Assembly (NCBI GenBank): GCA_025024175.1
Contig: QCXZ01000064.1
Span: 46,149,325 to 46,213,324 of the forward strand
Origin: Rhyzopertha dominica
Taxonomy: Eukaryota > Arthropoda > Insecta > Coleoptera > Bostrichidae
DNA: 64,000 nucleotides
Reading direction: 5' to 3'
The notes under the pieces were generated by a model. That model was not told the origin of the DNA and made no database searches. It saw only the letters and a program-made list of their open reading frames with translations. The position numbers and the translations under genes were made by a program. This document shows, one piece after another, positions 11,440-22,186 of the stretch. How positions within the stretch are numbered: the first letter of the stretch is position 1; each line of letters opens with the position of its first letter.

Positions 11440-14050
11440 CCTAATTATGCCCCGGGGCGCAGGGCCGCGTTATTTGCGCCTTTTTACTTGCCTAGCGTCG
11501 CCGCTGACAATAGTCATTTAGAAGCCTTCTGTCCCCAGAAAATGTAGGTGTGTTTAACATGACTGACAAATTATGTTAGTAGTAACATAGAAACTAGTAA
11601 ACAATAGTTCACGATTCGAAAGCGTCCCTGGTTTTGCCGGCGAAATCAAGCTTTTACGGATTGCCAATAGGTGGCGCCCCATGTTAAGTGTTTAATTTTT
11701 GAATAAGTTAAGCGCATTGTGACAAAATTTCGTTTTTACTGGTTAAACGTTAAGTTTTATTTTCATTTCAAGTTGCAAAACTACAAACATCAACCATTCA
11801 GTTTATCGCTATATAAATATAAAATTACCGTATAATAACAATGCTTATCGTAATTTAACAATTAAGAAGCTATGTTCCACTGCACATTTATTCCTTTTTC
11901 TGCTCTAAGCGACCTTTAATTTCGCCAAATCGAATGTTAACCAACGAATTTAGCAAAACTCAAACTATGGTAAGCTCAAAAACGCTTAAGAAGTAAATGA
12001 AACTTGTGAAACAGTACTTAATTTAAAAAATGAGCGCTTAACTTTATCCGTGTTGTAATTGTTCAGAGCATATTGAAAGTTTATATAACATATTCCTATG
12101 TCACTTCGATAAAAATATACGATAAATAATGTAAAAATATTACACTTCTAAGTTGCTGCCATCTATCGGTGTCATTTCAAACCTCTATCGCCCTCTTTCT
12201 AAAAGAGGGCCATTTTGTAGCGTGACAGATGGCAAAGTTCGTTATCCTTTTAAGTGGAGTTATCCGTATCCACATCCCTTTTTATTTTTTCTCATAATTT
12301 TATTAAGAGGGTCATTTACTTGGAGCGATCGGGCAGAAATGTAAACTATGCAACCCTTATTACTAGCGGGATATGGGACGTAAGAGGGTAGCCGATAGGT
12401 TGAAATCACGCAAAGATCGTATGAGCAACAGACGGGCTAAACTAATATTCGGAAAACTGCTGACTGTAGCGTGTGCATAAAAAAGTAAGCATGATATTAG
12501 TAACTTGCTATGATATTATACCAGGTTATTCTAAATATGGAATAACCTATTTATTTCTGTAAATATGAACTATATAACATTTCATTCTAACTGCATGTCG
12601 ACTATGATTTCTGGAGGAACTTTTATAATAATTTTCCTTCCGCCTCCACATTGCTTCAGCAGACAGTAAATTAATGTGAAAGAGCTTTTAACATTAAACT
12701 TGTGACGTGTAATTAGACATACAATCTTAGAAATCCAGTCATATCGGAATAGATCGTATACCGCTCGATCATTCCCGACAGGATTATATCTTAGCCTCAC
12801 TGTTCACTGGATACCACGCGACGGACCTGGTGGGGATGGGCATTAGCATTCCGCTCTCGTGACGGACTCGTGCGAAAGGGTTTGCGGTTTTAGATTTTTT
12901 GAATGCTTTTACTCATTTATCGTGCTCATGTTTTTGGTAGTGTACAAAGAAATATGTAGCTGCAACGTGGAGTTCCAATTTTTCGTTTATGTGCCTTAGT
13001 TTTCGAGAAATAGCTCGCCAAAAATACGCATTTTTAAGCAAAACATAACATCAAATATTTACATTACCGTACCAAATTCAGAAAAAACTCGAACTCTACG
13101 TTGTAGCTACATCTTTTGTCATTGCCATGTCGAAATTTCACTTCGAAAAAGTTTCGAATAACTCGGTAAAATGTAAAACGGTAGGTGCTTAAAATGACCC
13201 GATTCGCTCTAGGTAAACGCCCCTCTTAATGGTGGTTGGCGGTAGTAGTGAAAGTAGTGATTTGCTGTCGGTTGCACCGAGGTAAATCTGTCAGAAGCAG
13301 AAAACTATAACTCTTCGGTTTCTTCTGAAGCCTTGGTACATCACTTTGGGTAGTGAAATTGTTTGATCCCGTCGTTTCATGATTGGCCAGACATCACAGC
13401 GTCAGCAATAAAATTGCGCACTGTACTTATGAGATTTTTGTTCGTTTTCACCATTTCTGTATTGACAGTCAGCCCTTACAAACAACAATAAACATGGTTG
13501 AACCATAGCGCTCTTAAAAAATAATTTTAAACAATTATAAAAAGTACGTGAAATAACAACTTTTGCTCCCTACAAAGGTCAAACAACAATTTAAAGAGAA
13601 CAAATTTTTTCTCTTTACGTCATATAAATACAAGCCCCCGTCTTGCGAACACTTTCAAGGATGTTATGAAAGGATTATATTTCAACGAGAAAAGTACAGC
13701 TATATAAACCGTATTTTGTGGAATGATCTTATCAGCTTCAAGAAAATAGATACTTAACAAGATACCTTCCAGCAGTAAGTCTATGAATAAATTTGAGGGA
13801 GCTTTAGGTAGAAGATTTAAGAATGATTACACTCTTTAAGTGGCTGCTAAACAAGGATGCAGAAGATCACGAAAGAGGAACGTAAAAATAGCTGCCATAA
13901 CTTGAGAACTGAACGTTGAAGCTGCAAATCACAATAAGTTGATTAGGATAAATTTTTCTTATGAAGTTTTTTTTTATTTAGTAAACAGAAATCATATCTT
14001 AAAAATGCAAGCTAACAAATTAGTTAGTGCGTGTTAATATAATTGTAAGT
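11440..14050. other. Gene-free stretch with a dispersed-repeat piece
   Basis: No protein is recognised. Bases about 11820-11885 (AAAATTACCGTATAATAACA and onwards) recur in the same orientation at about 18612-18680 (AAAATTACCGTACAATAAAA), so a dispersed repeat is present. The rest is AT-rich, with a few moderately GC-rich patches (12750-12860, 13190-13300). Confidence 0.4.
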
Positions 14051-15720
14051 ATTATGTCATACAATGTGACGCCTTTTTCGGTGTTAGCAGCGGAACGGGC
14101 CTTCGGCTCGGAGGGCGGACGGACGGTGGTACGTAATGTGCGGTACGGTGCTAACGTAATCGCTTAGCGTGACGTCAGACGGTGTTCTCGGGCGCCAGTT
14201 TTTTATTATACTGAGGTATGCTCCTCAGATTTCTGTGTGCTATCCCCTTTTAACACACAGTCCAGGGCAGCTGCAGTGGAGAAACGGCACTCCAGGGAAC
14301 AAGACCCGAGGGTGGATGCCGTGTGCTGAAAAAGCTATTAGCGGGGTGCGGGCGGTGCAAGCAGTAAAACCAACAATCACCTAGAAATGCAGTTTATTAC
14401 TCTATGTTAAATGGTTAAACAGGCAAAATAACACTATGGCTCTAAGTTACGCAACGGCTCCCCATGCGATGCCTAGCCAAGCCACACTACGGTTACGTAA
14501 CTACGGTGAACAATGATTACGGTACGGTGAAAGAAACGGTACGGTGATTATGATGCAATTAGCGGTAAAAGCGGTGCCAGCAATAACAAGCGTGCAATGT
14601 CGGGTGAAGCTGGTGGTGTTACAGGGCAGGTTATGTATGGGACGGTCGAATTTGGTGAGAGACGGGGTGAACGTCGTCAGAAGTGATAATAGTCGGTGTA
14701 GTGAATAAGTTATTCACCAGGCACGGGCCGCCTACAAAAACTAGCATGCGGCAAATACCCAGCGAATAACCCCCGCACAGTGAGATTGGAGCGGACCGCC
14801 TACAAAAACTAGCATGCGGCGCACTTCAACCGGCTGGTCGGGTCGGCGTAACGGTCGGTGACGTAAGTCAAGTTATTCACCAGGCACGGGCCGCCTACAA
14901 AAACTAGCATGCGGCAAATACCCAGCGAATAACCCCCGCACAGTAAGACTGAAGTGGACCGCCTACAAAAACTAGCATGCGGCGCACCCCAATCAGCTGG
15001 TGGGGTCGGCGTAACGGTCGGTGACGTAAGTTAAGTTATTCACCAGGCACGGGCCGCCTACAAAAACTAGCATGCGGCAAATACCCAGCGAATAACCCCC
15101 GCACAGTGATACTGGAGTGGACCGCCTACAAAAACTAGCATGCGGCGCACCCCAATCAGCTGGTCGGGTCGGCGTAACAGTCGGTGTCGTAAGTCAAGTT
15201 ATTCACCAGGCACGGGCCGCCTACAAAAACTAGCATGCGGCAAATACCCAGCGAATAACCCCCGCACAGTAAGACTGAAGTGGACCGCCTACAAAAACTA
15301 GCATGCGGCGCACCCCAATCAGCTGGTCGGGTCGGTGTAACAGTCGGTGGGAAGGAACGGTCGGGACGTGAGAGAGTAATTCACCGTGTACGGGCCGCCT
15401 ACAAAAACTAGCATGCGGCAAATACCCAGCAAATAACTCTCTGTGTAGTTAGTCTGAAAGCGAACCGCCTACAAAAACTAGCATGCGGCGCACCATCGAC
15501 CAACTGCCCCACAGAGGATGGCAGGAAAGGGATCGTGGCGAACAGGGAAGTCACCACAATGCCCAAGCTACTTACTAGCGTTTACTCACCTAAGCTTGTT
15601 GCTGGCACGACGGATCGGTCAGAACTGCCGGTACGCACAAACCGGTGTGCTTTTGTTAGCGACGGTCGGACGGATCAGCGGGAGAATTAGATGGCAGATG
15701 TTTTCAGTGCCATCTAAGCG
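14050..15720. other. GC-rich, CpG-rich block surrounding a minisatellite
   Basis: Base composition changes sharply from the AT-rich surroundings to GC-rich sequence full of CG dinucleotides (for example the GGACGGACGG region near 14120 and repeated ACGGTACGGTG near 14520-14545), and falls back after about 15720. It contains the 163-bp tandem array. The open frames crossing it (14169-14384, 15518-15907) show no known domain. It could be a promoter or LTR-type region of an unidentified element, or a host CpG-island-like region. Confidence 0.5.
14700..15505. repeat. Minisatellite: five ~163-bp units, ten copies of an invariant 25-bp core
   Basis: Unit starts (AGT[T]ATTCACC) are at about 14708, 14871, 15034, 15197 and 15375. 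The first four are exactly 163 bases apart, the last 178. Each unit holds two copies of a 25-bp core beginning CCGCCTACAAAAACTAGCAT and ending GCGGC, at 14728, 14796, 14891, 14959, 15054, 15122, 15217, 15285, 15395 and 15465. All ten cores appear identical, while sequence between them varies. The ends of each core (GCCGC...GCGGC) are complementary, so it can form a small hairpin. Confidence 0.9.
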
Positions 15721-16590
15721 GGCTCTGAACGGAAACATGGACGCGGTTTGTGGCATGACTAAGGCGGAGACTGTAACTTCGTTACAACAAATTATTACAT
15801 TTTTCATCGGAGCCATCACATTTTCAAACCATAATGTCTTGCAACGTTGGCTTGCATTTGTAGGAAATTATGAGCTGTTATATGTTGTATTAGCTAAAAT
15901 GCTATGAAGTCTTCAAAATATTGTCGTATTACTAGTTAACTGGAAATAGTAAGTGTTAATTTTGAAAACTCCCCTTTACTACACTTATTTGTATTGCAAA
16001 TCAACTTTCACAAAAAAACTATTGTTTTTGTGCCATGTGAATAAATGGGAATAGAACGAAAAGATATTAAGTCAAAAGTGCTCCTTATTTTATGACATTA
16101 ATTACTTAGGTACTCTAGATTCAAAACAGATATATATTAATTATGTTACGTGAATTTTGTTTTGTCTTTAAAGTAATGCAAAATATTACATTGATTCTGA
16201 GATTGTTCTTTTTGCACAAATTAAATAAGATGTATCTTATGCAATTACTTTGTTTTATATTTTATAGGTTCTAAGGACTATACTTCTAGAAGACAATGAT
16301 TTTTACAAACATTTTATGTGTTTTAGATTGCTAACAGAGCCCATTGTTTCTGAATTTTAATTTACGAACGAAAGGAATTCATTCTGTCTTTAATTTGTCA
16401 CTGTGATGTTGCTATGGATAACGAGCAGGGAGGACGAAGTGAATATTTCTCTAAAGCAAATTTGAGTATACTTTACCCCTTTCCAGCTTACACGTGTGTG
16501 ATCCAACGTTGTTCTAAAGTTGAGATCTGTAAATATTTGGATCACAGGCGTCCTCTCAGAAAATAACAAATAGATTTTTGTTATTAAGCC
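15720..16590. other. Unassigned AT-rich spacer
   Basis: No coding or repeat feature is recognised between the GC-rich block and the LINE fragment. Confidence 0.4.
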
Positions 16591-16599
16591 AATAATGAA

Positions 16600-17570
16600 A
16601 CAAAATGTAAGCTGCTAAGATTTTCTAGAATACCGAATGTTTTGTTTAATGACTATGAATTAAACGCCAGGAAATTGAGTGTGTTACACAATTTAGAGAT
16701 CTGGGTGTAGTAATGGATTCCCATCTTTCTTTTGTGCCTCATATCGATTATATTTGTAGCCACGAGGCCAAGATGTTGAGTTTTATCATTAGAAACACTC
16801 GTAGATTTAAAAATATAGAATCTTTAAAAATACTCTACTATGCATCCGTTCGTTGTTCCAAGCTTGAGTATTGCTCAGTTGTTTGGGACCCTCATTACAA
16901 TATCCATATTATGTGTCTGGAGCGTATTCAGCGTAGATTTTGCAAATTTCTTTACATGGTTAGGCATGGGGCCTACCCAGTGAGGCATTATCGTAACGCC
17001 GATTTGTCGTGCGAGATGAATTTAAATTCGCTGAAAGTTAGAAGAATTTTAGCATGTAACGTTTTCCTCTATAAAGTACTGCATGGATCTGTAGACTCCA
17101 GTGATTTGCTAAGTAGAATAGACTTTCGTGTACCTCGTCAGAACAGTTGATGTGCTATTACATTTAATATTAGAGTTTGCCGTACGAATCAACACTATTT
17201 TTCACCACTCAATAATATGTGCCGTAATTACAATACCTTAACCTTAGAAATAGATATCTTTCGATTGGTTATATTACATTTTGTTCAAGAGTGTAAAAAG
17301 TTGTTGCCTGTATACTGTAATTTTTAGATATATTATATAGTCTACTAATTTTGCAAAGTATCTGTATGATGTAATATTTTGTAATAGTTTATGTCTTGTG
17401 TATTATATTTGCTGATCGATATTGCACTAAACTTGTGTTGTCTTAGTTAAATTTAATGTTTTTTTTGAAATAATTTTTATATTTATAATTATGTAGTACA
17501 ATTCACAATGTATCCTTTTTAGGCCTTTGGTCTGTTGGATAATAAANGTAGTATTATTATTATAATAGAT
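16600..17570 (+). mobile_element. 5'-truncated LINE (Jockey/CR1-like) 3' end
   Basis: The reverse-transcriptase C-terminal region is open from about 16610 to 17150. FSRIPNVLFNDYELN leads into DLGVVMDSHLSF, then KMLSFIIRNTRRFKNIESLK, then YCSVVWDPHYNIH and LERIQRRFCKFLY. This order (LGVxxDS, a G/SFIxRNT helix, EYxSxVWxPxY, LExIQ+RF) is typical of Jockey/CR1-type LINEs after the YADD box. The stop TGA is at 17148-17150, followed by about 400 bases of 3' UTR and a short ATT-rich tail near 17545-17565. The catalytic part is absent, so the copy was dead on arrival. Confidence 0.8.
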
Positions 17571-17864
17571 TGTAACCAAGCTCGTTAATAANGCAAATCA
17601 ATTCTATAGTTAATAACTAATCTAATAAACTGGTATACCAAATTGATAATACTATTACGTTGTATAACACGCAAGTATTTTAATATTTTAGCTGATACTG
17701 AACAATGCAAAATAAATAATAAGACAACGTACGTTAATGGTTTTCACACCTTCTACAGGTTTCAATTTTAATGCAAATTTGTTCTTTAAAGATGTTTTTA
17801 AGGTTAAAATATTGGTATCAGGGCTAAACACTATACTCTATACTTAAATAGTAATTTAGATGGC

Positions 17865-18010
17865 AATGCCATCTGTCGGCATTACACTGACATGATGACA
17901 AAGCCATCTATAGCTGCCTTAACGGGTACTACTTCCTAAAGGAAGTGACCAATAGCCTGACAAGTTGGCATGCACCAGCATACATCAACTTGACAGCAGG
18001 CCCCCACTTT
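17865..18010 (+). repeat. Dispersed repeat A, copy 1
   Basis: The segment starting AGATGGCAATGCCATCTGTC and continuing through GACATGATGACAAAGCCA and AACGGGTACTACTT is found again, inverted, at about 60835-60980. AGATGGCAATGCCATCT is itself a near-palindrome. It is probably the end of a mobile element, but the superfamily is unknown. Confidence 0.65.
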
Positions 18011-18077
18011 TGCAAGCGGGCAAGAACGGACATGCATTAAAATGCATGTCTATGCTGTGCTGTCTGCACCGTAACCA

Positions 18078-18232
18078 ACTGCAGATAGATCTATTCGCTA
18101 TCATTATAGCTCATCACGGCATAGAACTGGTTTTACCTATATATCAAAGGTTTAGTATGATGCCGTGCCGTCTGCACTAGACCCAAACTACTCTGATGAG
18201 CTATAACGATAGCGAATAGATCTATCTGCAGT
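18078..18232. repeat. 39-bp inverted repeat with 77-bp spacer
   Basis: Bases 18078-18116 (ACTGCAGATAGATCTATTCG onward) are repeated inverted at 18194-18232 with one mismatch. The spacer holds a weaker second inverted pair (CACGGCAT and ATGCCGTG). It could be a MITE or a foldback remnant directly beside the next palindromic element. Confidence 0.7.
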
Positions 18233-18243
18233 CGGTTGGGTCG

Positions 18244-18487
18244 GCCACCTAAAACTCCCCAGGCTCGTATTCTCTTTATTTTTTTAGGTACAACTTTAAG
18301 TTATATGTCAAATGGTAGGTCTTTTTGAACTTTATAAAAATAGCATAGCGAGTGTCCAAAAATTTCTTTGAGACCTACTATGCTATTTTTAAAGAGTTTA
18401 AAAAGATCTACAATTTTACATACCTATAACTTAAGGTTGTACCTAAAAAAAATAAAGAAAATACGAGCCTGGGGAGTTTTAGGTGGC
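18244..18487. mobile_element. 244-bp palindromic MITE
   Basis: The two halves are near-perfect complements: GCCACCTAAAACTCCCCAGG through to ATAGCATAG, with only a short loop near 18355. No coding capacity and no clear TSD. This is a non-autonomous TIR element that would fold into one long hairpin if transcribed. Confidence 0.8.
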
Positions 18488-18489
18488 GG

Positions 18490-19341
18490 AGCCTGTACTG
18501 TTTTAGAATTGCAATTATTGAAAGTCTAATGTTACTTTGCTTACAAACGCTCATATTTTTTGGAAAATATAATTTTACAATCCTTTAGGGGTGCAATTTC
18601 CAAACAAAAAAAGTAAAATAAAATTACCGTACAATAAAAATATTTATAGTAATATAACAATCAAGAAGCTTATGTACTACCCCAGGTTTATTTGTTTGTC
18701 TGCATTTTTTGTGCGAAGTTTAACTGGTGTAATACAATACACTTTGTACAAAGAAACAACCTGGAAGCTATCGTGTACTATCATTCCCATTTGTATGTTA
18801 GACTAACCAGATGGTAAATCGCCCTTGTCAGTGTAGACAACAAAAATCTTATTTTTAAAATTAATTAAAATAAGTTTATTCTGTAGGCAACGCTAGTCTT
18901 AATAAGGTCACTAAAAGGACTAATTACAATAATTTAATCTTCATTATTAATGGGAGGACTGAAAGACCTGACGGCTGATAAAAATGTGAGATTAACGTCT
19001 TCTGAAAGCACAAAACAATAATGCTGCTCTTTTACCGTAGCGTTCAAGAAAACGAAATGAAATGATAAATGCTTATCTGATGTAATGTTAAAAGGAACTG
19101 AAGCGTACAAGGAACATAATGGAAACAATTACCAAATCTAAATACATATTACGTATGTACACAGGAACATTAAGCGGGTACGGATACATACCGTCAGTAG
19201 TTTTGTCGTCATATGTGCTTGGGGATAAAATCCGTCATGGCATATTTTGGATTTTTTTCTTTTGTTTTTCTTTATTAACGGCGTACAATTCGCGATCAGT
19301 TCATTGTTGTAAATTTTAGTCAATTAAACGAATAAATAAAT
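18490..19341. other. Spacer with dispersed-repeat piece
   Basis: Bases about 18612-18680 match the piece at 11820-11885 in the same orientation. Otherwise no recognised feature. Small open frames on both strands at 18934-19323 look like chance. Confidence 0.4.
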
Positions 19342-19343
19342 TT

Positions 19344-19510
19344 CTTCAATTGACTTGTTTGACGGCGCTAGATGAAATATTTTATTAATAATATAATAAT
19401 TATAACACTTGGTAATGTTTCAGATTTTATTGAGTTTAACCTCTTACATGTTTCGGCTTATTAGGCCTTTCTCAAAGAGTTTACAAAACGAAACTGTTGC
19501 TTAAAGTTAG
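19344..19510 (-). repeat. Left pseudo-LTR of Penelope P1
   Basis: Direct repeat of 21933-22099, with only a few differences visible (for example GATGAAATATTT against GATGAAACATTT). It contains GGCCTAATAAGCCGAAAC on the minus strand, which resembles the hammerhead-ribozyme core reported in Penelope pseudo-LTRs. Confidence 0.85.
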
Positions 19511-19535
19511 ATGCAGATCCCACGAGCCTCTATAC

Positions 19536-20733
19536 CTACGAGCGGGTGACATTTATGGCAGCGTTGATAAACAAACTAGGGAATTCCACTTGATCGTTAC
19601 AGATATTTTTGTGGGGGTTGTTAAGTGTTCTGTTTATGTGTAGCTGTTCCAGTAATCCTAACCTGATGCCGTTTTGAACGTTATGTAATATTTTAAATCT
19701 TTTTTCGTCAAATGTATGATTGAGAGTTACACAATATTTTGAAAAGCCAGTTAAGGTCCTACTATTTAATATGGATTTCTTATGTTCTTTAATTCTTTCC
19801 TTAAAACTACGACCTGTGCAACCTATATAACTAATATTACATTCTTCATAATTAATTTCGTATACACCACTTTTGTTACCGTTGTCCGTCTTATCTTTAT
19901 TGTTTACTAACAATGCTCCTAAGTTGCTTCTATTCACGGAAATAAACTTTCTATTGTCATTGGAGAGGTATCTTGACATTTTTTCACTAACATTGCCTAT
20001 GTAATTTATTGACTGCCATATTTTAACTTCATTTGAGCTTTGCGAATGGTAAAATTGTGACATTATTAGTTTTGATTGCTTAATACTGATCATCTTTTCA
20101 ATCATTTTTGGTTCGTACCCATTTCTTATTGCCAGTTGTTTAATAATGTGTGATTCCTTTTCAAAATCTGCTGTACTTAGTGGAACCTGTAGTAGTCTGT
20201 GAATTAAACTATGAAAAGGTGACAATTTTATACTTACTGATTGTTTAGATTCAGCATGAATTAATGTATCGGTAGTGGTTGGTTTTCTATAAATGCTAAA
20301 ATTTAGTTTTCCTGAATTCTTTGTTATGGTAAGGTCTAAAAAGTTTATGCTGTTGTTGTTTTCTTTTTCTATAGTAAATTGTATTTTTTCATGAATACTG
20401 TTTATGTAATTCAAAAATTGATCCAAGTTTCTGTCTGTACCTGTCCAAATACAAAATATGTCGTCCACATATCGTGCCCAAAACTGAATGCAATTGACTA
20501 GATTACTATTTGATTTGAATATGATTTTTTCGAAATTATTCATGTATATCTCAGCTAGCAGTGGTGACAATGGAGACCCCATTGGTAAGCCATCTTCTTG
20601 CGTGTAATATTGATTATTAAAACAAAAGTAATTTTGATTAATGCATTCATTTAATAATAAGACCAATTCTTCTCTGAGGGATTCATCTAAGTTAACTGAA
20701 TTAATATGTTCAATTACAAGATTTTTGACTTCC
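19536..20733 (-). pseudogene. Penelope P1 polyprotein, C-terminal part: RT motifs B-E and GIY-YIG endonuclease
   Basis: In the shifted frame, motif B is LPMGSPLSPLLAEIYM and motif C is ARYVDDIFCIW with both catalytic aspartates. Then come FTIEKE, INFLDL and YRKPTTTDTLIH, all standard Penelope signatures. The C-terminus carries GVYEINYEE and YIGCTGRSFKERIKEH, the GIY-YIG nuclease core (GVY and YIG about ten residues apart, followed by the arginine region). The stop is at 19536-19538. Apart from the upstream A-run frameshift, no lesion is visible, so this is a young copy. Confidence 0.9.
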
Positions 20734-21969
20734 TCAACTGGAATGGATGTGAATAGGTTTTTTTACATCAAAGAAAAGTAATTTTGTATTAGGTTGGAGG
20801 GTAATATATTGTAGTTTTTTGACGAGATCTATCGAATTTTTTATTCCAAAGGATGATTTAAAATCAATTAATTCCGGTATCAAGTGACTGAGTTTTCTAC
20901 AAATTTTATAAGCGGGAGCGTTAATGTATGACACAACCGGTCTCATTGGTAAGTCTGCTTTATGTAATTTCGGTAAAGCATAGAGTTTTGGTGCTTGTGC
21001 ATTTTTGTTCTTTAATTGATACTTTTCTTGTTCAGTGAATATTGTATTGCAATGTTTTAGTAGCTGAGTAATCTTTGTTTGATATGTGCTTGTTGGGTCT
21101 TTTTTATTCAAGGTGAATTGCTCCGGATTCAAAATATCTTGGATTTTTTGTATGTATTCTGACTTATTAAAAATTGTTACTGTGTTGCCTTTATCCGCTT
21201 TGCATAGTACTGCATTGCTTTCAACTAATTTTTGTTTTATGCTCTTTACTGTTTTTAAATCTGAATTATTTGATTTTGGATTATGTTTTTTAAAAATTTT
21301 GACACAATTGGCTTTATCCTCTTCCGTATGTTGTTTTTTAAGAGCTAATTCTATATCTACAATAAACAGATTTAAATCTTTCTCGTTAGAAATATTTGGA
21401 CAAAACTTTAAACCTTTGTTTAGTAACTCTGTTTCTTCTTTGTTGAAATTGATATCACTTAAATTTTTTACTCTTGGATAGAATTCATAAGTGAAATTGT
21501 CAGGAGCATTGTTATAAACAACAAAATTAGACTTACGTGATTTCAGGTTATTTAATTTTTTCAACTGTTGCTGGTACTGTTTATGAGCTATCACTTGGGT
21601 ATCTTCTCTAATTTGCTGATCCAGGAAATCAAATTCTATGTTGTGCAGATTGTCTAATAGCTGAAAATGCATGAGCTTTTGGTGTAATTTGAGAAAATGT
21701 CTTCTGGTATACCAATGCTTGATTTCATTATTCAACCAAGATCGATATGCTGTTTGGGTTGCGAGCGTGGCTACTCTTGATTTGTGATGGCATTCCAGTT
21801 TCATATGTTCGGGGTAAACATTTGACCTCTTGCACTCCTTTAGGAACCACAGGTGGTTCTGACACTTTCTCACTTTTAGCACAGTTCGTCTATATAAGAC
21901 CGTCAGACGCGTTACATCCGCATTTTTAATAACTTCAATTGACTTGTTTGACGGCGCTAGATGAAACAT
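20734..21969 (-). pseudogene. Penelope P1 polyprotein, N-terminal part (before frameshift)
   Basis: It starts MFHLAPSNKSIEVIKNADVT; its ATG lies inside the right pseudo-LTR. It contains the N-terminal Penelope region and RT motifs 1-3: LCKADKGNTVTIFNKSEY, APKLYALPKLHKADLPMRPV, and LLFFDVK at the start of motif A. The frame then leaves (PIHIHSS, stop). The cause is visible: a run of seven T at 20758-20764 (A on the coding strand) where six would keep the frame into NLFTSIPVEEV. The corresponding ATG in the left pseudo-LTR is ATA. Confidence 0.88.
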
Positions 21970-22099
21970 TTTATTAATAATATAATAATTATAACACTTG
22001 GTAATGTTTCAGATTTTATTGAGTTTAACCTCTTACATGTTTCGGCTTATTAGGCCTTTCTCAAAGAGTTTACAAAACGAAACTGTTGCTTAAAGTTAG
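21933..22099 (-). repeat. Right pseudo-LTR of Penelope P1
   Basis: Second copy of the 167-bp pseudo-LTR; it holds the start codon of the polyprotein (21967-21969). It is followed by an inverted partial copy (about 22096-22176), so the minus-strand transcript would begin with a hairpin. Confidence 0.85.
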
Positions 22100-22186
22100 G
22101 CCTAATAAGCCGAAACATGTAAGAGGTTAAACTCAATAAAATCTGAAACATTACCAAGTGTTATAATTATTATATTATAAATAAAT

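Larger units (their letters stand above)
19342..22176 (-). mobile_element. Nearly complete Penelope-like element (copy P1)
   Basis: A 2.8-kb element flanked by a 10-bp duplication, ATAAATAAAT (19332-19341 and 22177-22186; low complexity). Two 167-bp direct repeats, the pseudo-LTRs, lie at 19344-19510 and 21933-22099. Beyond the right one an inverted partial copy of the pseudo-LTR runs from about 22096 to 22176, the usual Penelope architecture. The body encodes reverse transcriptase and a GIY-YIG endonuclease, split by one frameshift. The pseudo-LTR contains a hammerhead-like core. Penelope elements copy themselves by target-primed reverse transcription; this copy is one lesion away from an open frame. 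Confidence 0.92.

Noticed and set aside
14700..15505. CRISPR array
   Set aside because: Repeats are regularly spaced, but the linkers themselves are repeated (163-bp unit), not unique spacers; the context is eukaryotic and no cas genes are present.
15518..15907. 129-codon open frame next to the minisatellite
   Set aside because: GC-rich chance frame with no recognisable motif; overlapping open frames on the other strand.
21086..21481. 131-codon + strand frame inside Penelope P1
   Set aside because: Antisense shadow of the polyprotein at 20734-21969.
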